From Bryoerythrophyllum caledonicum (taxonomy: Eukaryota; Streptophyta; Bryopsida; Pottiales; Pottiaceae): 64,000 bases of DNA. How positions within the stretch are numbered: position 1 is the first letter of the stretch; each line of letters begins with the position of its first letter. Under the pieces are notes generated by a model, which was not told the origin of the DNA, ran no database searches, and saw only the letters and a list, made by a program, of their open reading frames with translations. Below are positions 1 to 12,431 of this stretch, one piece after another. Where the stretch lies: contig OZ020524.1 of NCBI GenBank assembly GCA_963971425.1, positions 62,001 to 126,000 of the forward strand, in the 5' to 3' direction. Made by a program: the position numbers and the translations under genes.

Positions 1-2195
1 TTTAGTTTTAGTGGGAGTGTTAGAAGGTGAAAACTTGAAGTTAAACAGTCATCCAAATGGTTGAACTTCCTGTCTGTTGGACTTCAGTTGGTTGAGCTTC
101 AAGTTAGCTACAGTACATATTGATCGTTGATGTGTCTTATGAAGTATCTTTTTGTATCAACGATCGTCAGCGTAGCTAAGATGTAAGCAAGCATGCTTAG
201 TGAAGACGTAGGAAGTTGATAACTAGATCAGAGAGTACATGATGTACAGTTGCAACTTTGCTGCATATGAATAAAGCTTCGTTCATAGATCATAGAATTT
301 AATAGTAACCTCAGTGAGGTTAGAGACATGACTGCCTCGTGAGTAGCATACAAAATTTAGTTGCTGATTGACGCAAAGGTGTTTTTGTGTGTGGCGAGCG
401 AGCAGGGTGTCTCGTCGCAATGAAGCGGAAGATAGACTCTGAGACAAGCCTCACCAAACTCATGGGCCGGAGCTATCAGGGCGTGATCGTGCTGCGCCGA
501 CGCATGAGTTTCTCCCCAATAAAAAGGAGGAGGTGTTGTGTACGTAGGCATCAACGTTGAGAGAGCAGGTTCACCATGTCACTGCGTTGGTACCACCTGT
601 CCTAGTCGCATCTCATCAAGATGTCGTTTCTGGAACTTTCAAGTCGACAATCGTACAACAACACTCCATACACAATTTGCCTTGAATTTCTCGCCGGAAT
701 CTAACCTGGAGCTCAACTTGTACCTCTCATCATGAACCGTTTTGTATAAAGGATACGTGAGTACATTGGTTGCCATTTCGATCCATCAGAGCTGGATGCT
801 GTTTGTAATATTGTTTGTGTTTAACTTGTTCCAGGGTGCTAATGATCGAAGCAATCTGTGCAGGTGCTAATGCTTTTTAGTGATGATCCACAGTGTTGAT
901 GTGACCAAGAACAATTCGGTTCTTAGTAAGAATGCTTGAGGAATATCCAAAATGGATTTTCTTATTCATCATCTTGTGTACATTGTAACGTTGTATTTCT
1001 AGGTGTGTATATATCTTGGTGTTGCTTAGTTGATATTTATGAAGTTCTATTTGTTGGAGGAAATATGCTTAGGTGAAGTTATGTCGGTGGGGCATGCTTG
1101 AAAGATTTATGTAGCGAGTATATATTATCATGCGTTCCGTGGCGGCATGCCAAAAACCTAAATGCGCACCATGAAGAAGTCCCTTCTTTTGACAAGGCAT
1201 CATGCCCGTGATGCAAATACAGTGTTTTTAGAGTCAACCCCTTCCGTCTTCCAACACACGGTCTATCCAAAAAAAGTGCTGCCCAATATGAAATATTTCT
1301 TTGGGCATTTAGCTTGCAAAGCCGTGGTACCCGTTTTTATCATCCTCTTTATTACGGGAAAAAACTACACCCTCCCACATAATTTTTAAAGTGCATATGG
1401 TGCAGACACTCCTTAACAACATCTACACAAAAAATTATTTTCAATGATGATTTTTCATCCTTGGAGGGCGATTTCCATTTGTACATCAACCAGATTTTGG
1501 TCGTCTCGACGCTTAAGGGTTAAACATGTGCACGTGAGTATCTTGATAGCTGTATTTTGACATACAACATGTAAACATTTATGCATGGTTTTTGATAAAT
1601 TTTCATCTTTTGTCTACTTATTGTATACAAAGGTGTTCTGAAGCTTATTTGAATTCTAATAAGAGTTTATTCTGTGATTAGGTAGATCAACATTTTAAAA
1701 AACATTAGAGAGCCTCTTAAGAACAAATTTCAATTCAAGTTTAAGATCAAAATCATTTTGTACGTGTATGAAATATAGCATAGAATGTGCCATTGTATTT
1801 GTAGGTATTTATTGTATTTGACATTTTATACTAAAGTATTCCAAGAGTTCTATAATCCCAATTTACTTATAGTGATGCCAAAGTGATTTGGCCTTATATA
1901 TCCGTTATATATGTAGAATAACAAGGTACGTTTTGGGACTATGATACAATAGAATGTTTCAATATGTTTTCATAGAGTATTCCCTTTTCTTACAAGAACA
2001 CATTGAATACAATTCTTTCTTGTTTATAAATGCATTCTTGATGGTGAAATAAGGTTACAGTAGGATAAAAATATGTCATTCTTAACTCTAAAAGAATAAA
2101 ACAAACCATATTTCATCTTTTGTTGTTTGCCAATTTTTAATACAGGACTTCTTTAGGATTGTGATCAACTTTGGATGGATGGCGATCTACTATTA
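1..2195. other. AT-rich intergenic DNA, no gene seen
   Basis: I see no supported gene. Open frames in this stretch are short, overlap on both strands and lack recognisable motifs. Near 1513-1522 there is a TTAAGGGTTAA segment resembling the ends of the TTAA-flanked elements found elsewhere in the window, but no partner end was found. Confidence 0.5.
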
Positions 2196-2767
2196 CACTC
2201 ATCCCTCCCATATGTAATACCTCTGCTAAGTTATAATGCCACTAACTTATAGCCTTAGCTTACTATAACCTCAACTAAGTTCTAACTACAACTGCCATGT
2301 GACTAATGGTGACATGTCTGAGAATTAAAACATAAAATTGGTAGATGATGTTGTTTTATGTTTTTGAGACCAATCAATTACTATATCACTCAAGAGTGGT
2401 GACTATTCCTTCACATGTCACTATTCAATTACAATAGTGCCACAATCCTCACATGCATTGCCATCTTCCTTTCAAGATTGTTTTGAATGGTTTTTAAACA
2501 TTTTTTGAGCTTTTCAACCATCCAACTTGTATATGAATAGGGTACAAGAAGGCCAACTCAAGTCGGCATGGTTACATGACATTTTCACATGCCATTTGAC
2601 GTGGCGCTTGATGCTAGACAAATTTTAGGAAATGACAGTAGGTGGATGGAGATGAAATTGTGCTATAGTAACCAAGTCGCCACCACTAACTTTTGACGTC
2701 TACTAAGTTCTGACAACCTCCATCCACCGGCGCTAGATTTGGCTATAACTTATGGGAGGGATGAGTG
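2196..2767. mobile_element. Stowaway-like MITE (about 570 bp)
   Basis: The left end reads CACTCATCCCTCCCATA and the right end is its inverted match (TATGGGAGGGATGAGTG with small differences). Both ends are directly flanked by TA (2194-2195 and 2768-2769). The ends resemble the CTCCCTCCGTCCC termini of plant Stowaway (Tc1/mariner) MITEs, which duplicate TA on insertion. There is no internal coding capacity, so it would be non-autonomous. Confidence 0.7.
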
Positions 2768-3339
2768 TACTAATGTGTGGGTCATTTATTGTCACATAGA
2801 CGTGATCCATTCAGCATGATTTGTTGAAATCTGAAGGTCAAAGCTTTGTTAAGTTGTTGAAATCTCAATGTTGAAGCTTGTTAGTGTCTTGATGATTATA
2901 TGTTGTCACTACAAGAGATGATACAAACTTGAAACATGCAGGAATTTCTCTTTCACATGATTTTTCTTTTCTACCTATAGGTAGGTACTTATCTCTTTTG
3001 GCACATGCTGCAAAGAAGTTTACATCAAGCAAGATTTTGAATGAAGTGAAAAATACTCATGTTACAATGTCTTTGTTGAAAGTGATGCATATTGTCATCA
3101 ATATAACAGGCATTCATGAAAAATTGTGGGTGAAGAGAAGAGTACTTATGCTATTGCTTGATGGAACATACGTTGCCATTATTATAAACATGTGTTTAAG
3201 TAATTTTTCCGTAGAACAACTATTTTGAAGGTTTGAATGGAAAACGTATATTCCCACGTAGCTACTACTATGTTACATTTTCATATATTTTTAAAGATAT
3301 TCCTCATCAATTTGAGACCATAGGAACTCGCCCAAAATG

Positions 3340-4403
3340 AAAATCGTACCCTAGGGGAAGAGGTCCTGTAGAGGTTAAAATGTGGAACAATAGATAGTTT
3401 TATTTGATAAGCTACTATAGAGCACACTTCATGCTTTGAACATTGTGCAATCTAATTAAAAATGCTCATGATTGTATGATATGTTAGTATATTTAATATA
3501 TACTACAACTTAATCATTAAAGGGCTATTTGCCCCTTCATAGGCTTTTGACATCTTAGACAAGTTGTTATGATGTGGATTTTGAATGTATGAGAAAAATA
3601 CACCTCCACTAAAATTTATTTTTACTCTCTTGTATACAAATAATATGCAAAATAACAAGGTATGTTTTGGAGCTAATAATGATACAAAAGAAGGGTTCAA
3701 GTATGTTCTTATTTTAAGAAACTATATCATGATTGTCTATTTACAATTGCCAAAAGGACAAATCTTGTCTTTACTTGACAAAAGTATTTACTCAAAAGTC
3801 AAACATTTACTTACAGTGTTGTGCAAGGTACCACAATAACTTCTTCTCTTACACATAAAATTTAGAGATCTTAAAAACTTTTTTTTACTTTATATTGATC
3901 CAACTCCAAGATGTGATAGTACCCTTCCAATTGTTGATTGTTTGGATTCTAATCCTAGTACATATTTAATTCACAAAATACAATAAAATTGTAATGGCAA
4001 TTTTTGAACCTCCAATCGCTGCACAGTTGTTTTGAATATGCTACACCCCTTTCCTACCATTAAGAATTCGTGTCCAAGGAGGTAATATGATGCTCAGGAT
4101 GATGGTATAAGAAAAAAGACCTTGCGTAGTGCAAAAATTGGACACCATTTGAAGCCAAAATGTGCTGATCCTCTCACCGCAGGATAGAAAACGACCCTTT
4201 TTCTCTACTTCAAACACTACATGGCTTTCAAACAGTGTGGTCGAAGATTCTGATGATTTTGTAATCATCTTATAAAAGGAGTCTCAATTGAGATCCTACT
4301 GTTCGAATTAGATGTAAAATCTTCAGGTTTCTTTCGCCACTCTAGACACTAAGCAGTTTTGAAGTGTTTTTATGGTTAAATCGTCGATCTGGAACTTCAG
4401 GGG
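3340..4403. mobile_element. piggyBac-like non-autonomous element, copy A (left end uncertain)
   Basis: The right end is CTTCAGGGG followed by TTAA (4404-4407). It resembles the CTTTAGGGG|TTAA ends at 36.15 kb and 40.27 kb. Internal sequence around 4.05-4.2 kb is recognisably similar to 35.8-35.95 kb, for example the 'ctacacccctttcctacc' segment and the block around 'gaccttg'. The left end could not be fixed. The element is cut at 4287 by the start of inverted-duplication arm 1, so its last 120 bp also occur at 12311-12431. Confidence 0.55.
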
Positions 4404-4766
4404 TTAACACATCAAGGCTCATCAAGTACGTTTTTTACAACACTACAAGTATGTTCTCTATAATGTTGGTGGATTTGGAATCATGTGGATTCACCAATGT
4501 TTGATGTGACACCACTTACAAGATTCCTTATGACATATTATCTCTGAAACTTGGAAGCAGCTGGCCCAATACGCTCTCTTTAAATGTTGCAACGTCGCCC
4601 ATTAATGGTCCCGACATCACAAGTTGGTGCGAACTCTCCAAGTCCTGCTCATGCACCGAGTTCTGCCCATGTCCAAGGAACTACGACGCAATCTGCCTGA
4701 GTCTCGGCACACAAAATAACCAGCACCAAGATCAATGACAATACTAGTAGCAGCTGATCAGCAAAC

Positions 4767-4772
4767 TTTATT
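4767..4772 (-). terminator. Poly(A) signal AATAAA of BURP copy 1
   Basis: TTTATT on the plus strand reads AATAAA on the coding strand, about 520 bp after the BURP stop codon. It mirrors 11946-11951 in the other arm. It is a plausible 3'-end signal for a long 3' UTR. Confidence 0.4.
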
Positions 4773-5291
4773 ATAAAAACGTAAACATGTACAAAGGTGA
4801 TCAATATGCCACCAATATTCCGGCCAGATGACGTAGAATCGCATCAAGCTGGGCTTGTCAAGGTTCGGCTGCTAAATTAGCCTGCCACAGTAGCAACCAT
4901 CGTTGCACATCTACTCTGGACGTCACATTAATCCAGCTAGTTCGCGCTGCCTAGACGTCATAAGCCTCTTATTCTGTAGAATCGGACAGTCTGCATTGAG
5001 AACTCTAACCAGCAGGTCAAGCTCTCAAGTTACCAGCCGTGCCAAGATTCAGATCACGCAAAACACAAGATTACCAAACATTGCCACACACACTGGCTAA
5101 TTCGCATGATCAGCTAGTTGTTATACAGGGCTGCTTTTATCAACAACTGCAGCGCTCACACAAATCCACAAACAGAACCAGTAGCTGCAGTGACAAGCCT
5201 CATGCAGACCGACCGCCACATAACAGTTAGTCCGGCCAGGGACCAGCTGTACGACGTCTGCATGGTTTCGGGGACCTCCATCCCTACCAAG

Positions 5292-6331
5292 TTACCCTCT
5301 CTCCGGCGCAGCCGGAGTGAACACCAGGTCATTCTCAACCAGGAAATGACAGGCGGCGTCACCGTGGGCGATCTTGAGCGCCTTGAACGCCGGGTGCCGA
5401 GCCAGCCACATGGACGTATCCATATGGCAAACTCCGACAGCGTTGATTGTGCGCACCAACCCCAGCCCCGCCTCTGGCTTTAGAGCAGCCTGGATGACCT
5501 TGATGCCCGTCACCCGATGGCACTAGTACATCATTGCTGGAAATGCTATGTGGTGACATACCGCAATCTTCTTGCCCTCGGCAACAGAGCGCTTGACGAC
5601 TTGCATGATCTTGACAGGGGCCTTCACAGCGGGGGCGGAGGAGGGCGCGCCGGTGGTCTTGTTTGTAAACTTTCACGCTGCGGCCCAGCTCTGCGGCCAC
5701 GAAGGCGCCCACTGCGTCCACGGACGCCGCGCACCGGAAAGCTTCCCCGGGCAGCGCGGGGTTGCCGCACAGGTATGCGGTTGTGGCGACGTCCTTGGCT
5801 ACAGTGGAGCCGCGCGCAAGGCCGAAGTAGCGGATAATGTCGCGCGCGGTGGTAGGCATGGCGGCGGAGTCAACGGAGGTCAGGAAGGGGCGTCGAGGGG
5901 CGGGGTCGCGCAGGTTCTCGTCCAGCGTCAGGGATCCGCCCTCCACCAGTGCGGCCTCCAGAAAGAAGTCACGCTGAAGATCATTGATAGTCCCAATGAA
6001 CGCATCACGCAGAATCTCATCGACATCATCCGAGCTCGTCTTCAGGGGTAGAGTGAGGTCATCGTTGTTGACGCAGTGTAGTGTGCTCCCGGAGCACACG
6101 GCTGAGAGCAACTCCTTCGATGAGCTCGCCGGAGCAGAAACAGCCTCGACGTCCTGCTTGCACCAACGTCAGAGCACAAAGAAATTTGAGTGGCATGATA
6201 TAGTATACATGGAGCACGAATAAAACAATTTCAGAGAAGAAACCATTGTATGTAAGAAATGGACTTTCAGGACTTACCAGAACCGTCGAAGCCATGAGGA
6301 TCAGGACCATGTTGAGCATGTGACGCACCAT
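5292..6331 (-). pseudogene. BURP-domain protein gene, copy 1 (frameshift plus in-frame stop)
   Basis: This is the mirror image of the gene at 10387-11426. Exon 1 (6331-6278) encodes MVRHMLNMVLILMASTVL, a likely signal peptide. An intron with GT...AG ends spans 6277-6154. Exon 2 (6153-5292) carries a BURP domain: an FFLE start segment, a C..P..GE...C motif, then CH-x10-CH-x29-CH-x24-CH. BURP proteins are plant-specific, usually secreted or wall-associated. Two lesions break the frame: a one-base shift just after the LGRSVKV stretch (around 5657-5673) and TAG at 5523-5525, exactly the tenth residue between the first two CH pairs. Both are also in the other copy. The domain call is firm; whether any product is made is doubtful. 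Confidence 0.85.
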
Positions 6332-6357
6332 CGTGAAACGAGCTGGACCACAGTACT

Positions 6358-7085
6358 GAAGCGAGCAAGATGGAGGCGGAGGCAACTGAGACTAGACGGA
6401 TGTGATGAGAGAAAGCTGAGGCTCATGAGCTGGGGACTGCGAACTAGAGAGCGGATAAGGGAAGCTGGGGAAGGGGCGTCTTCTTATACGCTTCAAAGTT
6501 CAAGTTTGTGCTGCATGGGCAGCTTTGGGGCTGCCCACTGAGCAGCCCTGCCCATGTGGGGCATCTGGGGAGGAGGAGTGTCACAGCTGGGCTGAGTCTC
6601 TTCGCTTTAGTTTGGTTCATGACCATGACCTCTGGGGCGGGGGACGGGCCCTTTGATTGATTCCAGCTGCAGGCGATGGCGATGCATACCTGCACCTTTG
6701 ACCACAATGAATGTCTCCTTTGGCTCATCTGCTGGATCGGACTCCGAGTCAGCATAGTAATCGAATTTGTTTTTGCTTCTTATCTGTGGCAATGTTTTCT
6801 TCAGAAGTCTTGCTGCATGAATAAAATTAGCTGAGCTTAAATAGCACTTGAAATCTTGTAATTCTCAGAACTTGATTCGTACGGTTTCGGATGAAGATCG
6901 AGCATGCGAATCTCTTCATTGGTGATAATGATCCAAGTGCACTGAACTACTAGCTAACTAGTAACTCACTGAATTGTGACTGTATATACATCTCGCAGCA
7001 ATCAGTAGCGTGCATGAGCTTTAGTTCAGATTAACTAATTTGCATCGAGAAGACTAGTAGGCCAATGAGTGGTAGGAGCCATCTT
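6358..7085 (-). promoter_or_regulatory. Upstream region of BURP copy 1 (diverged from copy 2)
   Basis: This sequence lies outside the identical tract but is still alignable to 9667-10360. It holds a TATAAGAA box (6481-6488, coding strand) where copy 2 has TATAAAAG, and a shared block CATGGGCAGGGCTGC. Substitutions and small indels are frequent, so the two genes would have different promoters. Confidence 0.55.
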
Positions 7086-9666
7086 TTTCATAACACCGTT
7101 AAATAAGCTTAGATTTTGTTTCGGAGATTTGAAATGTCTCATCCTCAAGGATACATCATTGTTAACCTTCGAATTTCGTCACTATTCGTTTTGACATCAT
7201 TATCAAGTACAATCAGTTTGTTATTTCAGTGTACTCGATCTCTCAAACAATGTATTTCTAAGTTCCTTAGAAAATATATTAATCCAAACTATCATCTCAT
7301 TTTATCAAAGTGTATGTATATGTATGTGCAAATCTAAACTCCATGATAAATGATCTCTAATTTTTTCATGGATCTCATGCAAATTGAGATTTAGATATTA
7401 GGAAAGTGTTCGTTTGGGCACCAAAATGTTTATCATTAAGAAATTGAAAATGGTGATGGACATGTCGGATATATTGACTTTTTTTGGTTAGTGAAGGAAC
7501 TACACCAACTAGCTAGTTTGCAGTACACACAGAGGACGTCAAAGCGCAAGATGTATCAAAACTCTTGTACTACCTTGGTCAATGCTATATTCCAGGTCCC
7601 CATTAGGTGAAAGGCACATTTTTGCCTCAAGGAACCGACACTCTTTATTTATAAATGCCATGCATACGGACCAACTAGGATATTCTACATGGCTCGTGTT
7701 GTATCTTCCTTGCAAAAGTAGCAAGTTTTCACCCTCCCAAGAATGAAATTTGAAAACCCAACATTAATTTTGTTAAATGAAAGACTCATTACTAGGGTTT
7801 GACGGAGAGATATGTACCTTCTTCAAACTCCATGGCCATAGAGGTTGGAGTAGGCTCAAGGTTATGAAACAGTAAAGGCCGCAATGGATGGCGTGTGGCC
7901 GTGGCTTGACATTGTACAACCACACAAGGTCATGTACAAACTAACAGTTTAAAGCGTACTTGTACGGACTTATGTGTAACCACATTTGTTTGGATAAAAC
8001 TCCTAAAAACCCACAATTTCGGCACTTAATAAGTGCACATTAACCACCATTGTAGACAAGCGCATCATTATATGGCAAAAAGAAAAATTGCATAATTGTG
8101 TCTTTATAGTAATGACAACATATGTCCCATCTATCACTAGCATATGTACTCTTCTCTTCACTTAAAATTATGCCATAGGGGCCTCTTATATTGATGACAA
8201 CATGTAAATTCACTTCAATCGCCATACTCATTAAATTGAGACATTTCAGAGTCCCAGATGAGTGACTTTGAACTCGACAATACTAGGGATGTAAGTCTCA
8301 AACTTCGTAAAATGTCATAATTTAACGAATGTGGCCATTTCAAATAGTAAGATTGTAACATGAGTACTTTCCACATCATTCAAGATCTTGCTTTATGAAA
8401 ACTTCTTCATAGCATGCACCAAAAGAAAAAAAATACCTACCTGGAAATAAAAAAGGAAATTCATTTAAACCACAAAATTTAAGCACGTTTCAAATCTGCA
8501 TTCTCACTTCTACAAACAACATATAACTATCAAAAGTCTAACATGCTTTGAACTTATGGGATGGTCATCTATAGTTCACCATCAATATATCACCATTTGA
8601 CCTCAAGAATCACCATCAGTAGTTTACAATCCACCATCACCAAATCAACATAAAAACATCAACATTGGTTATCATAATTGAAGCAGGTATTAGATTCACA
8701 AGAAATATAGTTTGTTTCTAAATTCTGGAGGTTCGCAGTCCCAATTTTTTTGATTGGAAATGTGCGGGTAAAGTAAGCAATATGACACCATCCATCAAAT
8801 GTTCATCGCATCTTCATCCAAGTTTGAAACCCCCTTCCAATTCTTGAAGTCATGATTCAATTTGCCATTCGACTATGAATTTGCCTATGCTCTCATCATC
8901 CACGATTGATTGTAATTTGGCTCCACTCCAGGTTGCAATTGCAGATTAGCAAGGGGCTCTGGTGCACTGGACAATCACAATTTCAGGTGAAGCGGGTTAA
9001 TCAGATAAGCTTGAGATGCTGGCCCTGCCTCATGAGTGAGTGGTCAAACAAGGGCCAGCAGGCAGAGTGGGTGGAGTGGGTGGAGCAGCGGGCGCTGCGT
9101 CGCCATCGCAGTGTTGCTCTCGCATTGGCACCTGCGCCTTCCACGCACGCAACGTAGACGGCCAAACCACGAACAGGCCCACGCAGCCGCAGCAGTCGAT
9201 GTCCATGGCGACCAGCTGCGAACCTTTCTGCAGCCCATGCTCTTCATGCTGCCTGCTCCCGCGACCTGGTGGGGACATACGGCGGCGATGCATCCACAGA
9301 TCCATCCACCCGAATTATCTCATGTCTCGTCCTCACCTCTTCTCCCTGCCATCCCGGTGTTGCAATCGGACACGGAATCCGTAGCAGCCAAAATGTGACT
9401 GATATCCATGCAATAGTATGGTCATACTTATCTAATTACCGGATGATACAACGGCGGTCATACAAGAACATAGCGTCGTAAGCCTGTGCCCAGTGTGTTG
9501 GACCTCTGTAATTAGCCTCGCACAATACTCCAGGTAGGTGGAATGCTGGTAATCTTCGCAAGTGAAGACACCGGATCAGGCTGACTGACTTCAGTCTCTA
9601 GGTAGTCTTGCTGAGTAGTGGTACGTTACACAATTCTCCGTAACACCTCCCACTCATGAGATTGAT
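7086..9666. other. Spacer between inverted arms, no gene seen
   Basis: The spacer is mostly AT-rich unique DNA. A GC-richer patch at about 9030-9400 gives overlapping open frames on both strands with low-complexity proteins and no recognisable domain, so no gene is called. Confidence 0.5.
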
Positions 9667-10249
9667 GGCTCCTCCCACTCATTAGCCTAGTCTCCTCGAC
9701 GCAAATTAGTTAATCTGAACTAAGGCTCATGCAAGCTACTGATTGCTGCGAGATATATATACAGTGAGTCACTAGTTAACTAGTAGTTCAGTGCACTTGG
9801 ATCATTATCACCAATGAAGAGATTCGCGTGCTCGATCTTCATCCGAAACCGTACGAATCAAGTTCTGAGAATTACAAGATTTCAAGTGCTACTCAGAAAC
9901 CAGCTATTTGCATTCATGCAGCGAAACCTATGAAGAAAATAAATTGCCACAGAAAAGAAGAAAATACAATATCGATCATTACCCTGACTCGGAGTCCGAT
10001 CCAGCAGATGAGCCAAGGAGACATTCATTGTTGTCAAAGGTGCAGGTATGCATCGCCATCGCCTGCAGCTGGAACCAAGCAAAGGGTCCCTCGCCCGCCC
10101 CAGCGGTCATGCTCATGGACCAACTAAAGCGAAGGTGGGGGCGACGAGACTCAGCCCAGCTGTGACACTCCTCCTCCCCAGATGCCCCACATGGGCAGGG
10201 CTGCTCAGTGGGCAGCCCCAAAGCTGCTCAAGCAGCACAAACGTAAGCG

Positions 10250-10256
10250 TATAAAA
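10250..10256 (+). promoter_or_regulatory. TATA box of BURP copy 2
   Basis: TATAAAA lies 137 bp upstream of the ATG at 10387, next to a pyrimidine-rich stretch. The corresponding site in copy 1 reads TATAAGA. Confidence 0.6.
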
Positions 10257-10386
10257 GACACCCCCTCCCCAGATTCTCTTATCCGCTCTCTCGTTCGCAG
10301 TGTCCAGCTAGCTCATGAGCCTCAGCTGTCTCTCTGAAGTTGCCTCCGACTCCTCGTTTGAGTACTGTGGTCCAGCTCGTTTCACG

Positions 10387-11426
10387 ATGGTGCGTCACAT
10401 GCTCAACATGGTCCTGATCCTCATGGCTTCGACGGTTCTGGTAAGTCCTGAAAGTCCATTTCTTACATACAATGGTTTCTTCTCTGAAATTGTTTTATTC
10501 GTGCTCCATGTATACTATATCATGCCACTCAAATTTCTTTGTGCTCTGACGTTGGTGCAAGCAGGACGTCGAGGCTGTTTCTGCTCCGGCGAGCTCATCG
10601 AAGGAGTTGCTCTCAGCCGTGTGCTCCGGGAGCACACTACACTGCGTCAACAACGATGACCTCACTCTACCCCTGAAGACGAGCTCGGATGATGTCGATG
10701 AGATTCTGCGTGATGCGTTCATTGGGACTATCAATGATCTTCAGCGTGACTTCTTTCTGGAGGCCGCACTGGTGGAGGGCGGATCCCTGACGCTGGACGA
10801 GAACCTGCGCGACCCCGCCCCTCGACGCCCCTTCCTGACCTCCGTTGACTCCGCCGCCATGCCTACCACCGCGCGCGACATTATCCGCTACTTCGGCCTT
10901 GCGCGCGGCTCCACTGTAGCCAAGGACGTCGCCACAACCGCATACCTGTGCGGCAACCCCGCGCTGCCCGGGGAAGCTTTCCGGTGCGCGGCGTCCGTGG
11001 ACGCAGTGGGCGCCTTCGTGGCCGCAGAGCTGGGCCGCAGCGTGAAAGTTTACAAACAAGACCACCGGCGCGCCCTCCTCCGCCCCCGCTGTGAAGGCCC
11101 CTGTCAAGATCATGCAAGTCGTCAAGCGCTCTGTTGCCGAGGGCAAGAAGATTGCGGTATGTCACCACATAGCATTTCCAGCAATGATGTACTAGTGCCA
11201 TCGGGTGACGGGCATCAAGGTCATCCAGGCTGCTCTAAAGCCAGAGGCGGGGCTGGGGTTGGTGCGCACAATCAACGCTGTCGGAGTTTGCCATATGGAT
11301 ACGTCCATGTGGCTGGCTCGGCACCCGGCGTTCAAGGCGCTCAAGATCGCCCACGGTGACGCCGCCTGTCATTTCCTGGTTGAGAATGACCTGGTGTTCA
11401 CTCCGGCTGCGCCGGAGAGAGGGTAA
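10387..11426 (+). pseudogene. BURP-domain protein gene, copy 2 (frameshift plus in-frame stop)
   Basis: Exon 1 (10387-10440) encodes an 18-residue hydrophobic signal peptide and ends at a GTAAGT donor. The intron is 10441-10564 (124 nt, ends GCAG). Exon 2 starts DVEAVSAPASSS and runs into a BURP domain: FFLEAALVEGG, a C..P..GE...C..S motif, then CH-x10-CH-x29-CH-x24-CH ending CHFLVENDLVF, which matches the family hallmark. A one-base frameshift lies at about 11045-11061, and TAG at 11193-11195 replaces the residue before the second CH, normally an aromatic. Removing 11157-11195 as a 39-nt GTATGT...TAG intron would keep frame but delete the first CH pair, so I favour a lesion. TAA at 11424 ends the frame. 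Confidence 0.85.
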
Positions 11427-11945
11427 CTTGGTAGGGATGGAGGTCCCCGAAACCATGCAGACGTCGTACAGCTGGTCCCTGGCCGGACTAACTGTTATGT
11501 GGCGGTCGGTCTGCATGAGGCTTGTCACTGCAGCTACTGGTTCTGTTTGTGGATTTGTGTGAGCGCTGCAGTTGTTGATAAAAGCAGCCCTGTATAACAA
11601 CTAGCTGATCATGCGAATTAGCCAGTGTGTGTGGCAATGTTTGGTAATCTTGTGTTTTGCGTGATCTGAATCTTGGCACGGCTGGTAACTTGAGAGCTTG
11701 ACCTGCTGGTTAGAGTTCTCAATGCAGACTGTCCGATTCTACAGAATAAGAGGCTTATGACGTCTAGGCAGCGCGAACTAGCTGGATTAATGTGACGTCC
11801 AGAGTAGATGTGCAACGATGGTTGCTACTGTGGCAGGCTAATTTAGCAGCCGAACCTTGACAAGCCCAGCTTGATGCGATTCTACGTCATCTGGCCGGAA
11901 TATTGGTGGCATATTGATCACCTTTGTACATGTTTACGTTTTTAT

Positions 11946-11951
11946 AATAAA
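11946..11951 (+). terminator. Poly(A) signal AATAAA of BURP copy 2
   Basis: AATAAA about 520 bp after the stop codon, the mirror of 4767-4772. Confidence 0.4.
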
Positions 11952-12310
11952 GTTTGCTGATCAGCTGCTACTAGTATTGTCATTGATCTTGGTGCTGGTT
12001 ATTTTGTGTGCCGAGACTCAGGCAGATTGCGTCGTAGTTCCTTGGACATGGGCAGAACTCGGTGCATGAGCAGGACTTGGAGAGTTCGCACCAACTTGTG
12101 ATGTCGGGACCATTAATGGGCGACGTTGCAACATTTAAAGAGAGCGTATTGGGCCAGCTGCTTCCAAGTTTCAGAGATAATATGTCATAAGGAATCTTGT
12201 AAGTGGTGTCACATCAAACATTGGTGAATCCACATGATTCCAAATCCACCAACATTATAGAGAACATACTTGTAGTGTTGTAAAAAACGTACTTGATGAG
12301 CCTTGATGTG

Positions 12311-12431
12311 TTAACCCCTGAAGTTCCAGATCGACGATTTAACCATAAAAACACTTCAAAACTGCTTAGTGTCTAGAGTGGCGAAAGAAACCTGAAGATT
12401 TTACATCTAATTCGAACAGTAGGATCTCAAT
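12311..12431. mobile_element. Truncated end of a piggyBac-like element
   Basis: TTAACCCCTGAAGTTCCAG begins this stretch and is the reverse complement of 4287-4407. Only the terminal 117 bp of the element plus its TTAA are present. Beyond 12431 the sequence no longer resembles element copy A. Confidence 0.6.

Larger units (their letters stand above)
4287..7085. repeat. Inverted duplication, arm 1
   Basis: This is the reverse complement of 9667-12431. The segment 4287-6357 (2071 bp) pairs with 10361-12431, also 2071 bp: every corresponding coordinate pair sums to 16718, so there are no net indels. Every stretch compared by eye was identical. The segment 6358-7085 pairs with 9667-10360 but shows many substitutions and indels. 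Arms are separated by about 2.6 kb of unrelated DNA. The identical tract starts 26 bp upstream of the BURP start codon. Confidence 0.95.
9667..12431. repeat. Inverted duplication, arm 2
   Basis: Partner of 4287-7085. The part 10361-12431 is collinear with arm 1 without indels and matched in all stretches compared. The part 9667-10360 is diverged. The outer end at 12431 falls 121 bp inside the terminal sequence of a TTAA-flanked element whose longer copy lies at arm 1. Confidence 0.95.

Noticed and set aside
5572-6051. Long open frames antisense to the BURP coding region (also at 10667-11146)
   Set aside because: They are GC-driven shadows of the BURP exon, with no family motif, and start and end without regard to splice sites.
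9030-9400. GC-rich open frames in the palindrome spacer
   Set aside because: Overlapping frames on both strands, no domain, and no splice or promoter support.
11157-11195. 39-nt intron in the BURP gene
   Set aside because: The ends fit GT...TAG, but it is far shorter than usual plant introns and would remove the first CH of the conserved CH-x10-CH motif.
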